This document shows, one piece after another, positions 29,194 through 39,198 of a stretch of 64,000 nucleotides of DNA. The notes beneath the pieces are model-generated. The model saw only the letters and a list, made by a program, of their open reading frames with translations, made no database searches and was not told the DNA's origin. The DNA is from Ignavibacteria bacterium (GTDB lineage: Bacteria > Bacteroidota > Ignavibacteria > Tepidaquicellales > Tepidaquicellaceae): contig JBAZNU010000001.1 of the NCBI GenBank assembly GCA_041649015.1, forward strand, positions 1 to 64,000, in the 5' to 3' direction. Both the position numbers and the translations under genes were made by a program. Position 1 is the first letter of the stretch. Each line of letters begins with the position of its first letter.

Positions 29194-30864
29194 TTAAACC
29201 TTGTTTGTTTGAATTATATAGCCTTTGTTACCAACTTTATCGTAATCCATATCATTAATTCCGAATGCTTCTTTACAAAGTTCTGTAAATACTTCTTCAG
29301 AATTTTCAAATTTAAAATCAACTCCGAATACTTTAGCAATCTGTTTAAGTATTTTCCATGTCGGTCTTGCATTAAACCTGTTGTCTTTTGTCCATCTGTC
29401 ATTTGGAGCACCGAATTTATCAAGTCTTGATAGCGAATATTCTCCCAGAAGCCTTTCCTGCTCAAGTGTTGCTAGAGCAGGTCTTAATCTTTGAATACGT
29501 CCCTGAAAATTCATGAACGTACCGTTTATTTCGGCATAAGATGATTCGGAAAATATTATATCCGCTATAGAATCCGAAAATTTGTTTTTAAGGCTGAGAT
29601 GAAATACGGAAACTTCAAATTTTGAGATTAATCTTGAGAGTCCGGAATTCCTGCTAATATCATCATTTATCACGTATAAAGCCTTATATTTTCCCGAGTT
29701 AATATCATTCAGTGTGTCTTCCTGCAATGGCTTTATTCCAAGTGATTGCATTCCTTTGGAGTTAGGTGTTTTATCTGATTTCCTTAGTATATCGTCTCCA
29801 AAAGATTCATCAATTTGCGGAATGTAAAATACATCGCTGCTGTTAAACACTTCCTTTGCAAATTTCTTCAGCGCATAATTATCTTCAAGCGTTGAGAACG
29901 GAGAGGCGATAAAAAGTATATTTCCTTTCTTCCCGGTGAGTACAGATACTGCTTTTGAGACTGCCTCTTCCCATGCTACTTCTATTATTATTCGATCCTC
30001 AGATTCTTCCTCTTCGGATTTTATCATGGGTAGATTATATCTTTTCTCCGTATTACTTAAATCTTTAATAGTATTCAATCTACCCCAGTCGCAAAGCCAC
30101 CAGTTATTCACTTCAAGGTTCTCCCTTGGTTCAATACGCAGTATCTCATTCTGTCTTACTCCTATAATACTATTGCATCCCCTTGAACAACCCGGACATA
30201 TTGAATCAGTGAACGACATATCCCATACTCTGGAACGGAACCTGAAATGCTTTGATGTTAATGCACCGACCGGACAAATTTCAATAACATTCATTGAGTA
30301 AGGATTATCGAGTTCTTTTCCGGGAAATGTTTTTATTGTGACTTTCTCGCCTCTCTTGACAAATGTGAGCTGAGGTTCTTTTGCTATTTCATCACAAAAT
30401 CTTATGCAGCGTGAACAGCTAATACATCTTTCTTGATCAAACAATACATTAGGTCCGAGTGATATTCTTTTATCTTTATGATTCTTCTCTTCATCAAAAC
30501 GTGAAAGTCCTTTGCTGTATTTAAAAGAATAATCCTGAAGTTTGCATTCACCCGCTTCATCACATATAGGACAATCCAGAGGATGATTAATAAGAAGGAA
30601 CTCCATAACAGCATTTTGTGCCTCTATTACTTTCGGAGATTTAGTATGAACAACCATGCCTTCTGTTGCTGCAGTCGAGCAGGCAATGGCAAGTTTCGGC
30701 AGCTTTTCTATTTCGACAAGACAGATTCTGCAGTTACCCGATACAGATAAACCAGGATGCCAGCAAAAATGCGGTATTTCAATACCGGAAGTCTTTGCTG
30801 CTTCGATTACAGTCTGCCCGGTATTGTATTCAACCTCTTTATTATCTATAATTAATTTCGGCAA
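29194..30864 (-). CDS. nuoG: NADH-quinone oxidoreductase subunit G-like iron-sulfur protein
   Basis: NuoG carries electrons through iron-sulfur clusters in the hydrophilic arm of complex I. Visible sites: a [2Fe-2S] ferredoxin domain (C34, C45, C48, C62); the HxxxCxxCxxxxxC site (H94, C98, C101, C107); a 4Fe-4S set CISCSRCIRFC with the later ICPVGAL (C147-C157, C197); and CPGCSRGC (C223-C230, C258) opening a molybdopterin-oxidoreductase-type domain. The protein has 556 residues, shorter than many NuoG proteins, because the C-terminal catalytic-like domain is reduced. No other nuo gene is nearby. It lies 36 bases downstream of rng. Confidence 0.85.
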   Translation of the reverse strand: MPKLIIDNKEVEYNTGQTVIEAAKTSGIEIPHFCWHPGLSVSGNCRICLVEIEKLPKLAIACSTAATEGMVVHTKSPKVIEAQNAVMEFLLINHPLDCPICDEAGECKLQDYSFKYSKGLSRFDEEKNHKDKRISLGPNVLFDQERCISCSRCIRFCDEIAKEPQLTFVKRGEKVTIKTFPGKELDNPYSMNVIEICPVGALTSKHFRFRSRVWDMSFTDSICPGCSRGCNSIIGVRQNEILRIEPRENLEVNNWWLCDWGRLNTIKDLSNTEKRYNLPMIKSEEEESEDRIIIEVAWEEAVSKAVSVLTGKKGNILFIASPFSTLEDNYALKKFAKEVFNSSDVFYIPQIDESFGDDILRKSDKTPNSKGMQSLGIKPLQEDTLNDINSGKYKALYVINDDISRNSGLSRLISKFEVSVFHLSLKNKFSDSIADIIFSESSYAEINGTFMNFQGRIQRLRPALATLEQERLLGEYSLSRLDKFGAPNDRWTKDNRFNARPTWKILKQIAKVFGVDFKFENSEEVFTELCKEAFGINDMDYDKVGNKGYIIQTNKV

Positions 30865-30900
30865 ATCTTAAAATATTTATATTAATAAATAAAGATAAAA

Positions 30901-32466
30901 CTAAACACTGTATTCCTCGGTAATATCAGTCTTACTCTTAACAGTAAGAAAGCGAAAATCTGATAATGGAAGTTTTTCATCTACCTCAAGCTTAATTATT
31001 GTTCTGTATTTAATACATAACCGAAGAATCTTATTTATAAATCCACTCGTTAAATAATGTTTTATTAACGGATTTACGCGCATTCTCAGGAACATATCTC
31101 CGCCTCCACCCCTGAATCTTTGCAGCCATGTTTCAATCTCGGTAACAAATGCCATCTTAGACTGTACTCTGCCTGTACCAATGCACATAGGACAGTTGTC
31201 TGACATCCTGTTCAGAATGTTTTGCCTGATTCTCTGTCTTGTAATCTGAACCAGTCCGAAATCTGTCATTTGAAGAACTGTTATTTTTGCACGGTCTTTT
31301 CTGAACTCCCTTTTAAGCTCTTCGTGCAATTTCCTTTTGTTCGAATCCTCATACAAGTCAATAAAATCAACAACAATTATTCCACCTATATCTCTCAACC
31401 TTAGCTGTCTTGCAATTTCTTTTGCTGCCTCGAAGTTTATCCTTAATGAATTCTGTTCCTGGTCTCTTGATTTAGCATACTTCCCGCTGTTTACATCCAC
31501 AACAGTCATTGCTTCCGTAGTCTCAATAACAATATAACCAGAATTCTTAAGCCATACTTTCTTGCTTAATGATTCTTCAATCTGCTTTTCAACATTGTAA
31601 ACATCAAACAAAGGAGCTGAGTTTGAATATAACTCAACTTTTTCTGAAAATTCGGGAGAGTTAATATCAAGATTGCCTTTTATTTCCTTGTATAATTTTT
31701 TCGAATCAATTAAAACCCGCGTTACATCATCTCTAAAAAGATCACGAACAACGGAATTTGTTGTTGAAACATCTTTATACAAAATGGCCGGTGGTTTTAA
31801 AGTTTTCGCTTTGGCTTGCATTTCATTCCATGTGGAAACCAACTTCTTCAGGTCATCTTTTATAAGATTTTCGTCCTGAGATGCAGCAACAGTTCTGATG
31901 ATAAGACCAAATCCTTCAGGAAGGAGAGGTCTGACTATCTGCTTAAGACGCCTTCTTTCTTTGTAATTATAAATCTTTTTGGAAATACCAATTCTTCTGT
32001 TGAAAGGAAGCAGCACAAGATACCTTCCCGGAAGTGAGACCTTGGAGGTTACGCGTACACCTTTATTACCTACAGGCTCTTTTATTATCTGGACAATAAT
32101 ATCCTGACCTCGTTCTATGTTAACCGGCGCTTTAGACCTGTTATATGCAGTCTTGACAGGGACAGTTGTTACTTCTTCCTCCTCATCGTCTTCGTCAACA
32201 TCACTGTCATCTCCGAGTATTGAAGAATAATCATCAATTGATGTATCAATATCGGAAAAATGTAGGAAAGCATCCTGTTGGAATCCGAGATTTATAAATG
32301 CTGCTCTGATTCCCGGCATAACTTTCGCAACCTTGCCCCAGTAAAGGTCACCAACGTTTCGAGTTAAATCAGGGCTTTCGTAAAATAATTCTACAAGTTT
32401 TCCTTCTTCAATTATTGCAATTCTTACTTCATATGAAGTAGAATTAATTAAAATCTCTTTTTTCAT
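30901..32466 (-). CDS. rng: Ribonuclease E/G family endoribonuclease
   Basis: RNase G/E cleaves single-stranded RNA in rRNA maturation and mRNA decay. The S1 RNA-binding domain covers about residues 36-120 (GDLYWGKVAKVMPGIRAAFINLG) and holds an acidic insert (DSDVDEDDEEEEV). The catalytic DNase I-like domain shows the two metal-binding aspartates in VVDVNSGKY and GGIIVVDFIDL. The zinc-link CPMCIGTGRV follows. At 521 residues it is a typical RNase G-type length without the RNase E scaffold tail. It lies 29 bases downstream of rho. Confidence 0.92.
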   Translation of the reverse strand: MKKEILINSTSYEVRIAIIEEGKLVELFYESPDLTRNVGDLYWGKVAKVMPGIRAAFINLGFQQDAFLHFSDIDTSIDDYSSILGDDSDVDEDDEEEEVTTVPVKTAYNRSKAPVNIERGQDIIVQIIKEPVGNKGVRVTSKVSLPGRYLVLLPFNRRIGISKKIYNYKERRRLKQIVRPLLPEGFGLIIRTVAASQDENLIKDDLKKLVSTWNEMQAKAKTLKPPAILYKDVSTTNSVVRDLFRDDVTRVLIDSKKLYKEIKGNLDINSPEFSEKVELYSNSAPLFDVYNVEKQIEESLSKKVWLKNSGYIVIETTEAMTVVDVNSGKYAKSRDQEQNSLRINFEAAKEIARQLRLRDIGGIIVVDFIDLYEDSNKRKLHEELKREFRKDRAKITVLQMTDFGLVQITRQRIRQNILNRMSDNCPMCIGTGRVQSKMAFVTEIETWLQRFRGGGGDMFLRMRVNPLIKHYLTSGFINKILRLCIKYRTIIKLEVDEKLPLSDFRFLTVKSKTDITEEYSV

Positions 32467-32495
32467 TAAGAACTTATATATTCATTCAAAACAAG

Positions 32496-33776
32496 TTATG
32501 AATTCATAGAAGACAGGAACTCTTTATTTGATTTTGTTCCTCTCATTTTATCAAGCATGAACTCCATTGCTTCAACCGGATTTAGGTCAGAAGTAATTTT
32601 CCTTAGGAGATAGACCCTGTTAAGAACATCGGGTGATAATAAGAGCTCTTCTTTTCTTGTACCCGAACGATTAAGGTCGAGTGCAGGGAATACTCTTCGA
32701 TCTGATAGTTTTCTGTCAAGAACACCTTCCATATTACCCGTGCCTTTGAACTCTTCGAAAATAACCTCATCCATCCTGCTGCCGGTTTCTACAAGCGCTG
32801 TCGCGATAATTGTAAGACTTCCGCCTTCATCGATGTTCCTTGCAGCACCAAAAAATCTTTTTGGTTTATGTAGTGCGTTAGCATCAACACCACCCGAAAG
32901 TATTTTACCACTGTGAGGAATAACGGTGTTGTGTGCTCTTGCAAGACGAGTTATACTGTCTAGTAGTATAACAACGTCTTTGCCTGCTTCTACGAGTCTT
33001 CTTGCCTTCTGAATAACTATTTCAGAAACCTGAACGTGCCTTTCAGGCGGTTCATCGAATGTAGAACTCACGACCTCAGCTTTGACGTTTCTCTGCATAT
33101 CTGTTACTTCTTCTGGTCTTTCGTCAATCAGAAGAACAATTAATGTTACTTCAGGGTGATTTCTTGCAAGGCTGTTTGCAATGGTCTGCAGCAATATTGT
33201 CTTACCGCTTTTTGGTGGTGAGACTAGCAAGCCTCTCTGCCCAAATCCAAGCGGCATGAACATATCCATAACGCGCATAGAATACTCACTAGGAGTTGTT
33301 TCGATGTTAAATTTCCTAACCGGGTAAGTCGGAGTAAGATTATCAAAAAGTATTCTGTCCCTTATTTTTTCGGGATCACTAAAGTTTACTTCTTCTACTT
33401 TAAGAAGAGCAAAAAATCTTTCACCCTCTTTAGGCGGTCTTACCTGTCCTTTCACCGTATCACCGGTTTTAAGTGAAAATTTCTTAATCTGTGAAGGTGA
33501 AACATAAATATCATCCGGAGAAGGAAGATAATTATAATCAACCGACCTTAAAAAACCATACCCGTCGGGTAAGACCTCTAAAACACCAGATGAGAACGCA
33601 AATCCGTCTTTTTGGGTCTGAGCCTCAATTATTTTAAAAATAAGTTCCTGCTTTTTCAGATCACTATAGCCAGTTAATTTTAGCTCCTTAGCTATTTGAA
33701 CTAACTCAGCTACTTTCTTTGTTTTTAAATTCTCAAAATTTTGAGCAATTAAATCATCTTTTGAATTCGTCCCCAT
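32496..33776 (-). CDS. rho: Transcription termination factor Rho
   Basis: Rho is a hexameric RNA helicase that ends transcription. The N-terminal Rho-N domain has KVAELVQIAKELKLTGYSDLKK (21-42). The cold-shock-like RNA-binding domain has GYGFLR (72-77) and LPSPDDIYVSPSQIKKF. The ATPase domain has Walker A PPKSGKT (187-193), LIVLLIDERPEEVTDM, and the Q/R-loop region GGVDANALHKPKRFFGAARNIDEGGSL. The 426-residue length is typical, without the long inserts seen in many Bacteroidota. The leader has a GAAAGG-like ribosome binding site. It leads a rho-rng-nuoG run. Confidence 0.97.
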   Translation of the reverse strand: MGTNSKDDLIAQNFENLKTKKVAELVQIAKELKLTGYSDLKKQELIFKIIEAQTQKDGFAFSSGVLEVLPDGYGFLRSVDYNYLPSPDDIYVSPSQIKKFSLKTGDTVKGQVRPPKEGERFFALLKVEEVNFSDPEKIRDRILFDNLTPTYPVRKFNIETTPSEYSMRVMDMFMPLGFGQRGLLVSPPKSGKTILLQTIANSLARNHPEVTLIVLLIDERPEEVTDMQRNVKAEVVSSTFDEPPERHVQVSEIVIQKARRLVEAGKDVVILLDSITRLARAHNTVIPHSGKILSGGVDANALHKPKRFFGAARNIDEGGSLTIIATALVETGSRMDEVIFEEFKGTGNMEGVLDRKLSDRRVFPALDLNRSGTRKEELLLSPDVLNRVYLLRKITSDLNPVEAMEFMLDKMRGTKSNKEFLSSMNS

Positions 33777-34177
33777 TAGATCATAACCTTTCTTTCAATT
33801 TTAGTAAAAGGGATTAATTATTATTTGAAAACTATCAAACCGATAAATGTTTGGATAATTAAAATGAAATATTAATATTTATTTCTTGAAGTTTCAATAC
33901 TGGAGTGTGATTAAGACATAACCCAGATTCCGATCAATCTATTAGAAATTAATCATACTTTCAAGTGAAAAAATGAAATTTTTGATAAAGAGGTTTTTTT
34001 CTGCTACTCTTCTTGATTTATTTTTAGCATTTTAAGAAAAGAAAATATTTATATTTACGATTTTTATGCCTTAAAACGGGATTGTTTTTAGAATAAATTT
34101 TGTTATCATTTAGTTATAGGGTCTTTTTTCAATTAAAATTTCTACCAATAGACCCAGCATTATTATGAAGGGAATAA
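33777..34177. other. Divergent intergenic region between rho and the E1 gene
   Basis: About 400 AT-rich bases between divergent starts. It must hold promoters for both directions and possibly a rho leader, but I could not place promoter boxes with confidence. No RNA gene or conserved riboswitch was recognised. GAAGGGA just before the ATG at 34178 is a plausible ribosome binding site. Confidence 0.5.
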
Positions 34178-36634
34178 ATGTACAGAGAAGAAAATTTAAA
34201 CAAAAAGATGGAAAAGACAAACACTGCAGTTTCAAAAAACGGAAAACTCACAGCCGAATATAAAATGGAGGCGCTTTCAGATTACAAAATTGCTTTTGAA
34301 AGTAGACAGTGCAGTATACTTGGAAGAAAAGAAACGCTCATGGGGCGCGCTCAGTTTGGTATATTCGGGGACGGAAAAGAACTTGCTCAGATTGCACTCG
34401 CTAAAACATTTAAGAAAGGTGATTGGCGTTCAGGATATTACAGAGACCAAACCTTCGCATTCTACACAGGAATGTCTGATAAACGACATTTCTTCTATCA
34501 GCTATATGGTGAAACAGACGTAAACAAAGAACATGCCTGCGGCGGAAGGTCAATGAATAACCATTTCGCAACAAGACTCCTTGATGAAAACGGCAAGTGG
34601 AAGAACCAGACTAAGATGAATAATACCACTTCCGATATTGCACCTACGGCTGCACAAATGCACAGACTCCTCGGACTCGCATACGCTTCTAAATTATACA
34701 GACTGAATCCAGAACTTGCATATTTAAAGGAGTTCTCCGTGAATGGTAACGAAGTTGCATTCGGTACTATAGGAAACGCAAGTACATCTGAGGGTGTTTT
34801 CTATGAAGCAATCAATGCTGGAGGAGTACTTATGGTACCTCTTGCAATGTCAATTTGGGATGATGGTTTTGGTATATCTGTACCGAACATTTATCAGATG
34901 ACAAAAGAAAACATTTCTGAAATCCTTGGTGGTTTTGCTTACGATGAAAAGAAAGAACAGGGTTATAATATCTATAGAATTCCGGGATGGGATTATGAAA
35001 AACTTGTAAACACGTATAAAGAAGGAATATCAATAACCAGAGAAAGGCACATTCCTGCAATTTTTCATATTTTTGAAGTTACGCAACCACTTGGACATTC
35101 AACAAGCGGTTCACACGAAAGATATAAAACTAAAGAAAGACTGCAGTGGGAAAAAGATTACGATTGTATTGCACAGATGAAGAGGTGGATGATTGAGAAA
35201 GGTATTTCTACCAAAGAAGAACTCGATGAAATCGAAAAAGATATAATTGCAGACGTGAAGAAAACACAACAGGAAGTATGGAAAGAATATTGCGATCCGA
35301 TTCTCAGCGAAAGAGCAGAAGTCAGCAAAATAATACTTGAGGTTTCGAAATCAAGCAGCAACAGCAAAAAAATAGATTTGATTAATAACTCTCTCAACTC
35401 TCATGATGCAAGAATGGAACGGAAAGTTACGGCAGAAGCTGTATTCGATGTTTTAATAGCTACTAAGGAAGAAAAAACAAATGAAAGACAAAAATTAAAT
35501 GACTGGTACAACGAATATTTGAAATCTAATGAAAATAGATTTAACACCTTTCTATTCAGCAAGTCTGATGAGAGTCCGTTGCTCGTAAAGGAGATAAAAC
35601 CTGTATATTCGGAAAAATCGCCTAAGGTAGCTGGAAGAGAAGTACTGCTCGCTTTTTTTGACGATCTCTTCAAGCGTGACCCGCGAGTATTTGCTATAGG
35701 TGAGGATGTCGGACAACTCGGAGACGTTAATCAGGGTATGGCTGGGCTTCAGGCGAAATACGGCGATATACGTGTTACCGATACAGGAATCAGAGAGCAG
35801 ACAATCGTTGGTCAGGGAATAGGAGCAGCCCTACGTGGATTGAGACCGATCGTTGAAATACAGTATCTTGATTACCTTTTTTATGCAATCCAAATACTTA
35901 CAGATGACCTTGCAAACCTTCATTACAGAACTCACGGCGGGCAGAAAGCTCCACTGATAATCAGAACGAGGGGTCACAGGCTTGTTGGTATATTCCATTC
36001 GGGCTCTCCAATGGGAACTATTATTAACTGCTTAAGAGGTATTCATATCTGCGTTCCTAGAAACATGACTCAGGCAGCAGGTTTTTACAATACACTAATA
36101 AAATCAGATGATCCCGGAATGGTAATCGAAAGACTTAATGCCTATAGATTTAAAGAAAAGTTACCTGATAACATTTCAGAAATATGCGTACCGCTCGGAA
36201 TGCCTGAAGTACTTGAGGAAGGTGACGATGTAACAGTTGTCACATACGGTGCGACCGTGGATATTGTCAAAGGGGCATCAGCAAAACTTCGGGAAATGGG
36301 TATCAGTATTGAAGTCGTCGACGTACAAACACTTTTACCGTTTGACAGGTTTGGAATAATAATTAAATCTATTGAAAAAACAAACAGGGTATTGTTTGTG
36401 GATGAAGATGTCCCCGGAGGCGCTACAGCATTCATGATGCAGCAGATAGTTGATGAACAGGAGGGATATAAATATCTTGATTCTAAACCTCAATGTTTAA
36501 GCGCTAAAGCTCACAGACCGCCTTATGGAGTTGATGGTGATTATTTCTCAAAACCAAGTGTTGAAGATGTTGTGAAATCGGTTTATGAAATAATGCACGA
36601 ATCATTTCCGGATGCATATCCGAAATTCTTTTAA
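34178..36634 (+). CDS. Fused alpha-beta E1 of a 2-oxoacid dehydrogenase complex
   Basis: This thiamine-diphosphate enzyme decarboxylates 2-oxoacids (pyruvate or branched-chain) for transfer to a lipoyl E2. The alpha part covers about residues 30-400; the beta part starts about 490 (VAGREVLLAFFDDLFKRDPRVFAIGEDVG, then GIREQTIVGQGIGAALRG). The cofactor motif, usually GDG-x26-NN, reads GNA (199-201)-x26-DD (228-229). A long helical linker joins the halves. Fused E1 proteins of about 800 residues are common in Bacteroidota. No E2 or E3 gene is in the window, so the substrate cannot be fixed. A terminator follows. Confidence 0.9.
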   Translation: MYREENLNKKMEKTNTAVSKNGKLTAEYKMEALSDYKIAFESRQCSILGRKETLMGRAQFGIFGDGKELAQIALAKTFKKGDWRSGYYRDQTFAFYTGMSDKRHFFYQLYGETDVNKEHACGGRSMNNHFATRLLDENGKWKNQTKMNNTTSDIAPTAAQMHRLLGLAYASKLYRLNPELAYLKEFSVNGNEVAFGTIGNASTSEGVFYEAINAGGVLMVPLAMSIWDDGFGISVPNIYQMTKENISEILGGFAYDEKKEQGYNIYRIPGWDYEKLVNTYKEGISITRERHIPAIFHIFEVTQPLGHSTSGSHERYKTKERLQWEKDYDCIAQMKRWMIEKGISTKEELDEIEKDIIADVKKTQQEVWKEYCDPILSERAEVSKIILEVSKSSSNSKKIDLINNSLNSHDARMERKVTAEAVFDVLIATKEEKTNERQKLNDWYNEYLKSNENRFNTFLFSKSDESPLLVKEIKPVYSEKSPKVAGREVLLAFFDDLFKRDPRVFAIGEDVGQLGDVNQGMAGLQAKYGDIRVTDTGIREQTIVGQGIGAALRGLRPIVEIQYLDYLFYAIQILTDDLANLHYRTHGGQKAPLIIRTRGHRLVGIFHSGSPMGTIINCLRGIHICVPRNMTQAAGFYNTLIKSDDPGMVIERLNAYRFKEKLPDNISEICVPLGMPEVLEEGDDVTVVTYGATVDIVKGASAKLREMGISIEVVDVQTLLPFDRFGIIIKSIEKTNRVLFVDEDVPGGATAFMMQQIVDEQEGYKYLDSKPQCLSAKAHRPPYGVDGDYFSKPSVEDVVKSVYEIMHESFPDAYPKFF

Positions 36635-36655
36635 AGATTGAACCTAATAAATATT

Positions 36656-36680
36656 AAAGGGGTGTTTTAGACACCCCTTT
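36656..36680. terminator. Bidirectional terminator hairpin
   Basis: Ten-base stem AAAGGGGTGT / ACACCCCTTT with a five-base loop, between the convergent E1 and Yip1 genes. The A/T ends serve both strands. Confidence 0.85.
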
Positions 36681-36684
36681 AAAT

Positions 36685-37470
36685 TTAGCTGAAAATCATT
36701 CCTGATACAGTTGTTATAATCAGCCAAAAGACCCAAATCCCAAAAACAGTGATGTATGCTTTCCCAGCCGGCAGCTTTGCAATTTTTGAAAGTCCTATTG
36801 CTACAGCTATATAATACCAGATTGAGAATAAATCAATTTTAAAAAACAGCTCGCTCAGCTTCGTTCCTACTACATCGTCCGTAAGAAAAAGAGCAAGACT
36901 TGCTGACGACATTTTTCCCATAACAACCGACAACACAAGTGCTACAATCGAGCCTATACCCCCTATAATCATAGGTAGACCTACAACATTCATTAAGCTT
37001 CCGAAATCTGCATTTGCTTTAAATATCTTTAATACAAGCATATATACAAGCGATAATACAACAAGCATTAAAAAAGGTATCAAAATAGATCCACCATAAC
37101 CGATTATCTGAAAAAATACTCCTTTAGGATCCATAAATTTTTCTGCCTGTTCTATTGCTTGTTGAGACTGCTCCTGTGTCATTTTGCCACTTTTTACATT
37201 TTCTTCCATACTCTTCTCAAGCTGTGCTTTTTGTTTATCCATCATTCCCGACATTATCTGCTCGTCTCTAAAAAAAATAAAGGTTACAATTAAACTAATA
37301 ATAATTGTAATTAGAATCGATAAGAACCAATAATTCTTCTTCTTCGTTGCAGCTATTGTTTCAAATGTCTCTCCCGGACTCGAGAGTACACCTATTAAAG
37401 CATCCGTAGAAGAAAGTTGTTCTACTGACCCTTTTTGTTCTTCTAAGTTTGTTTCGTTGTTATTTTCCAT
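36685..37470 (-). CDS. Yip1 family membrane protein
   Basis: A soluble acidic N-terminus (SSTDALIGVLSSPGETFETIAA) leads into a first transmembrane helix (YWFLSILITIIISLIVTFIFF). An E/K/Q-rich loop follows (KAQLEKSMEENVKSGKMTQ), then four more helices. This matches the bacterial YIP1 family, whose function is unknown. It is the last gene of the long minus-strand run, four bases after nadD. Confidence 0.8.
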   Translation of the reverse strand: MENNNETNLEEQKGSVEQLSSTDALIGVLSSPGETFETIAATKKKNYWFLSILITIIISLIVTFIFFRDEQIMSGMMDKQKAQLEKSMEENVKSGKMTQEQSQQAIEQAEKFMDPKGVFFQIIGYGGSILIPFLMLVVLSLVYMLVLKIFKANADFGSLMNVVGLPMIIGGIGSIVALVLSVVMGKMSSASLALFLTDDVVGTKLSELFFKIDLFSIWYYIAVAIGLSKIAKLPAGKAYITVFGIWVFWLIITTVSGMIFS

Positions 37471-37474
37471 AGCA

Positions 37475-38077
37475 TTAGGATTTATATAGTTTATTTTTTA
37501 TTACGTAATCTTCAACTTCAGGTTCCAACATGTATTTTACTGATTTTTTATCTTTGATTCTATGCCTAATGTCGGTAGAAGAAATTTCCAGTATCGGAAC
37601 CGAAACATATCGGGCTTTTCTGGAGTACTCATCATTTACATCCTGAACAAAATATCCGGGTCTATTCATAACAATTACCTCTGATATAAGAAAAAGTTTG
37701 TTTGGATTCTTCCATTTTGGAAATTCAATGAGATTATCTATTCCGATAATAAGATATATTTTAATAAAATCTTCTTTGAACTTTTCGTACAGATCAATGA
37801 GAGTATCCACAGTATAATTGGTTATACCATTTTTGGCTTTTTCAATTTCAATATCCGACACCTCAAAATTCGGGTCGTTTTCGAAAGCAAGTTTAGCCAT
37901 GTTTAGTCTGTGCTCAGCATCTTGAATAGATATAGCATCTTTCAGAGGATGTTTACCCGAAGGTATGAATATAACTTTATCGAGTGAAAGTTGTTCCCTT
38001 ACATTTTCTGCTAATATTGAATGCCCTATATGGGGTGGATTAAAACTCCCGCCAAATATACCGTATCTCTTCATCAA
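37475..38077 (-). CDS. nadD: Nicotinate-nucleotide adenylyltransferase
   Basis: NadD transfers AMP to nicotinate mononucleotide in NAD synthesis. The nucleotidyltransferase motif GIFGGSFNPPHIGH is at residues 6-19, followed by KVIFIPSGKHPLK. IIGIDNLIEFPKWKNP and the C-terminal ISSTDIRHRIKDKKS (the ISSTxIR motif) are diagnostic. The length (200 residues) fits. Its start overlaps the preceding glycosyltransferase stop by four bases, so it is translated with the polysaccharide genes although its job is housekeeping. Confidence 0.93.
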   Translation of the reverse strand: MMKRYGIFGGSFNPPHIGHSILAENVREQLSLDKVIFIPSGKHPLKDAISIQDAEHRLNMAKLAFENDPNFEVSDIEIEKAKNGITNYTVDTLIDLYEKFKEDFIKIYLIIGIDNLIEFPKWKNPNKLFLISEVIVMNRPGYFVQDVNDEYSRKARYVSVPILEISSTDIRHRIKDKKSVKYMLEPEVEDYVIKNKLYKS

Positions 38078-39198
38078 TTATTATTCATTAGTTTTAAATA
38101 AACTTGTTCTGTTTTTTCTGTCATAATTTTCTCATCATACATAATAGATGAATTGATTGCATTATCAGATAGATACTCCCTCTTTTCTCTGTTATTGAAT
38201 AACGAAACGATCAATTCCAAAAGTTCGTTTTTATTATGTAAATTAAACAACATTCCGTTTTCTTCATTTATTATAACTTCTGCATTCGAAGGAATATTAC
38301 TCGCAACTATGCATTTTCCAGAAGCAAGAGCTTCGATTAGTGATAGAGATAGACCTTCCCACAAAGAGGGAAAAATAAATACATCCATCAAAGGATATAT
38401 TTTTTCAAGATCTTTTCTTGTGCCAGCAAAGATAACTTTATCCGTCACACCCAGAGACATTGCAAGACGCTTTGCAGAGCCCAGCAGCCGACCGTCCCCA
38501 ACAAGAAGAAGCTTTAATTCGGGTATTGCTTTAATCAGGTTCGGCATTATTCTAATTAAAATTTTTTGATTTTTCTGTTCATCAAAACGTGAAACATTTC
38601 CTATAACAAAATCATCATTAGCAATTTTCAGTTTATTGGCAACAGATTCATCCTTTGTTTTATTCATAAACCTTGAAAGATTAATTCCATTGTTTATTAT
38701 TGTCGATTTAGAAGGGTCAATTATCTTCATATTTGTCGCGGCGTGAAAATCACTTTCTGTTTCGCAAATATATGCATCACTGTAACCAGCAAGATATTGT
38801 TCGATATAGAGTGAAGAATATCTTCTGAATACATTATTTGAATGTATATAATGAATACCATGTATTGTATGAAGAATCTTTGCTCTGCAGCCGAACTTCT
38901 TCTTTAGAAACCTTGCATACATTCCTGCGACTCCTCCGTGAGCATGAACGATGTTTACATTTTCTCTTTCAACTTTTCGCAGCAGTTCATTTAGATACTT
39001 CGAACGATATAATTTCGGCAGGGTTATATCTATGAATTCGAAACCGCTTTCTAGTACTAATTCTTTAAAACCACCTTTTGACGATGCGCACACAACAGAG
39101 TAAAATAACTCTTTATTCAGATTTCTGCACAATGCAAGAGAATGTATCTGTCCGCCTCCTATAAATCCCCCGTCAATTAAGTGCATTACTTTTATCAT
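38074..39198 (-). CDS. Glycosyltransferase, GT-B fold (family 4-like)
   Basis: The N-terminal acceptor domain shows HLIDGGFIGGGQIHSLALCRNL and IVHAHGGVAGMYARF. The donor domain has VIGNVSRFDEQKNQKIL, LLLVGDGRL and the E-x7-E motif in EGLSLSLIEALASGKCIVAS. It likely transfers a sugar from a nucleotide donor on the cytoplasmic face of the membrane. It overlaps both neighbours by four bases, which implies coupled translation. Donor and acceptor are unknown. Confidence 0.88.
   Translation of the reverse strand: MIKVMHLIDGGFIGGGQIHSLALCRNLNKELFYSVVCASSKGGFKELVLESGFEFIDITLPKLYRSKYLNELLRKVERENVNIVHAHGGVAGMYARFLKKKFGCRAKILHTIHGIHYIHSNNVFRRYSSLYIEQYLAGYSDAYICETESDFHAATNMKIIDPSKSTIINNGINLSRFMNKTKDESVANKLKIANDDFVIGNVSRFDEQKNQKILIRIMPNLIKAIPELKLLLVGDGRLLGSAKRLAMSLGVTDKVIFAGTRKDLEKIYPLMDVFIFPSLWEGLSLSLIEALASGKCIVASNIPSNAEVIINEENGMLFNLHNKNELLELIVSLFNNREKREYLSDNAINSSIMYDEKIMTEKTEQVYLKLMNNN

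Noticed and set aside
31339..31348. tRNA-like T-loop sequence GTTCGAATCC
   Set aside because: It lies inside rng, and no cloverleaf can be built around it.
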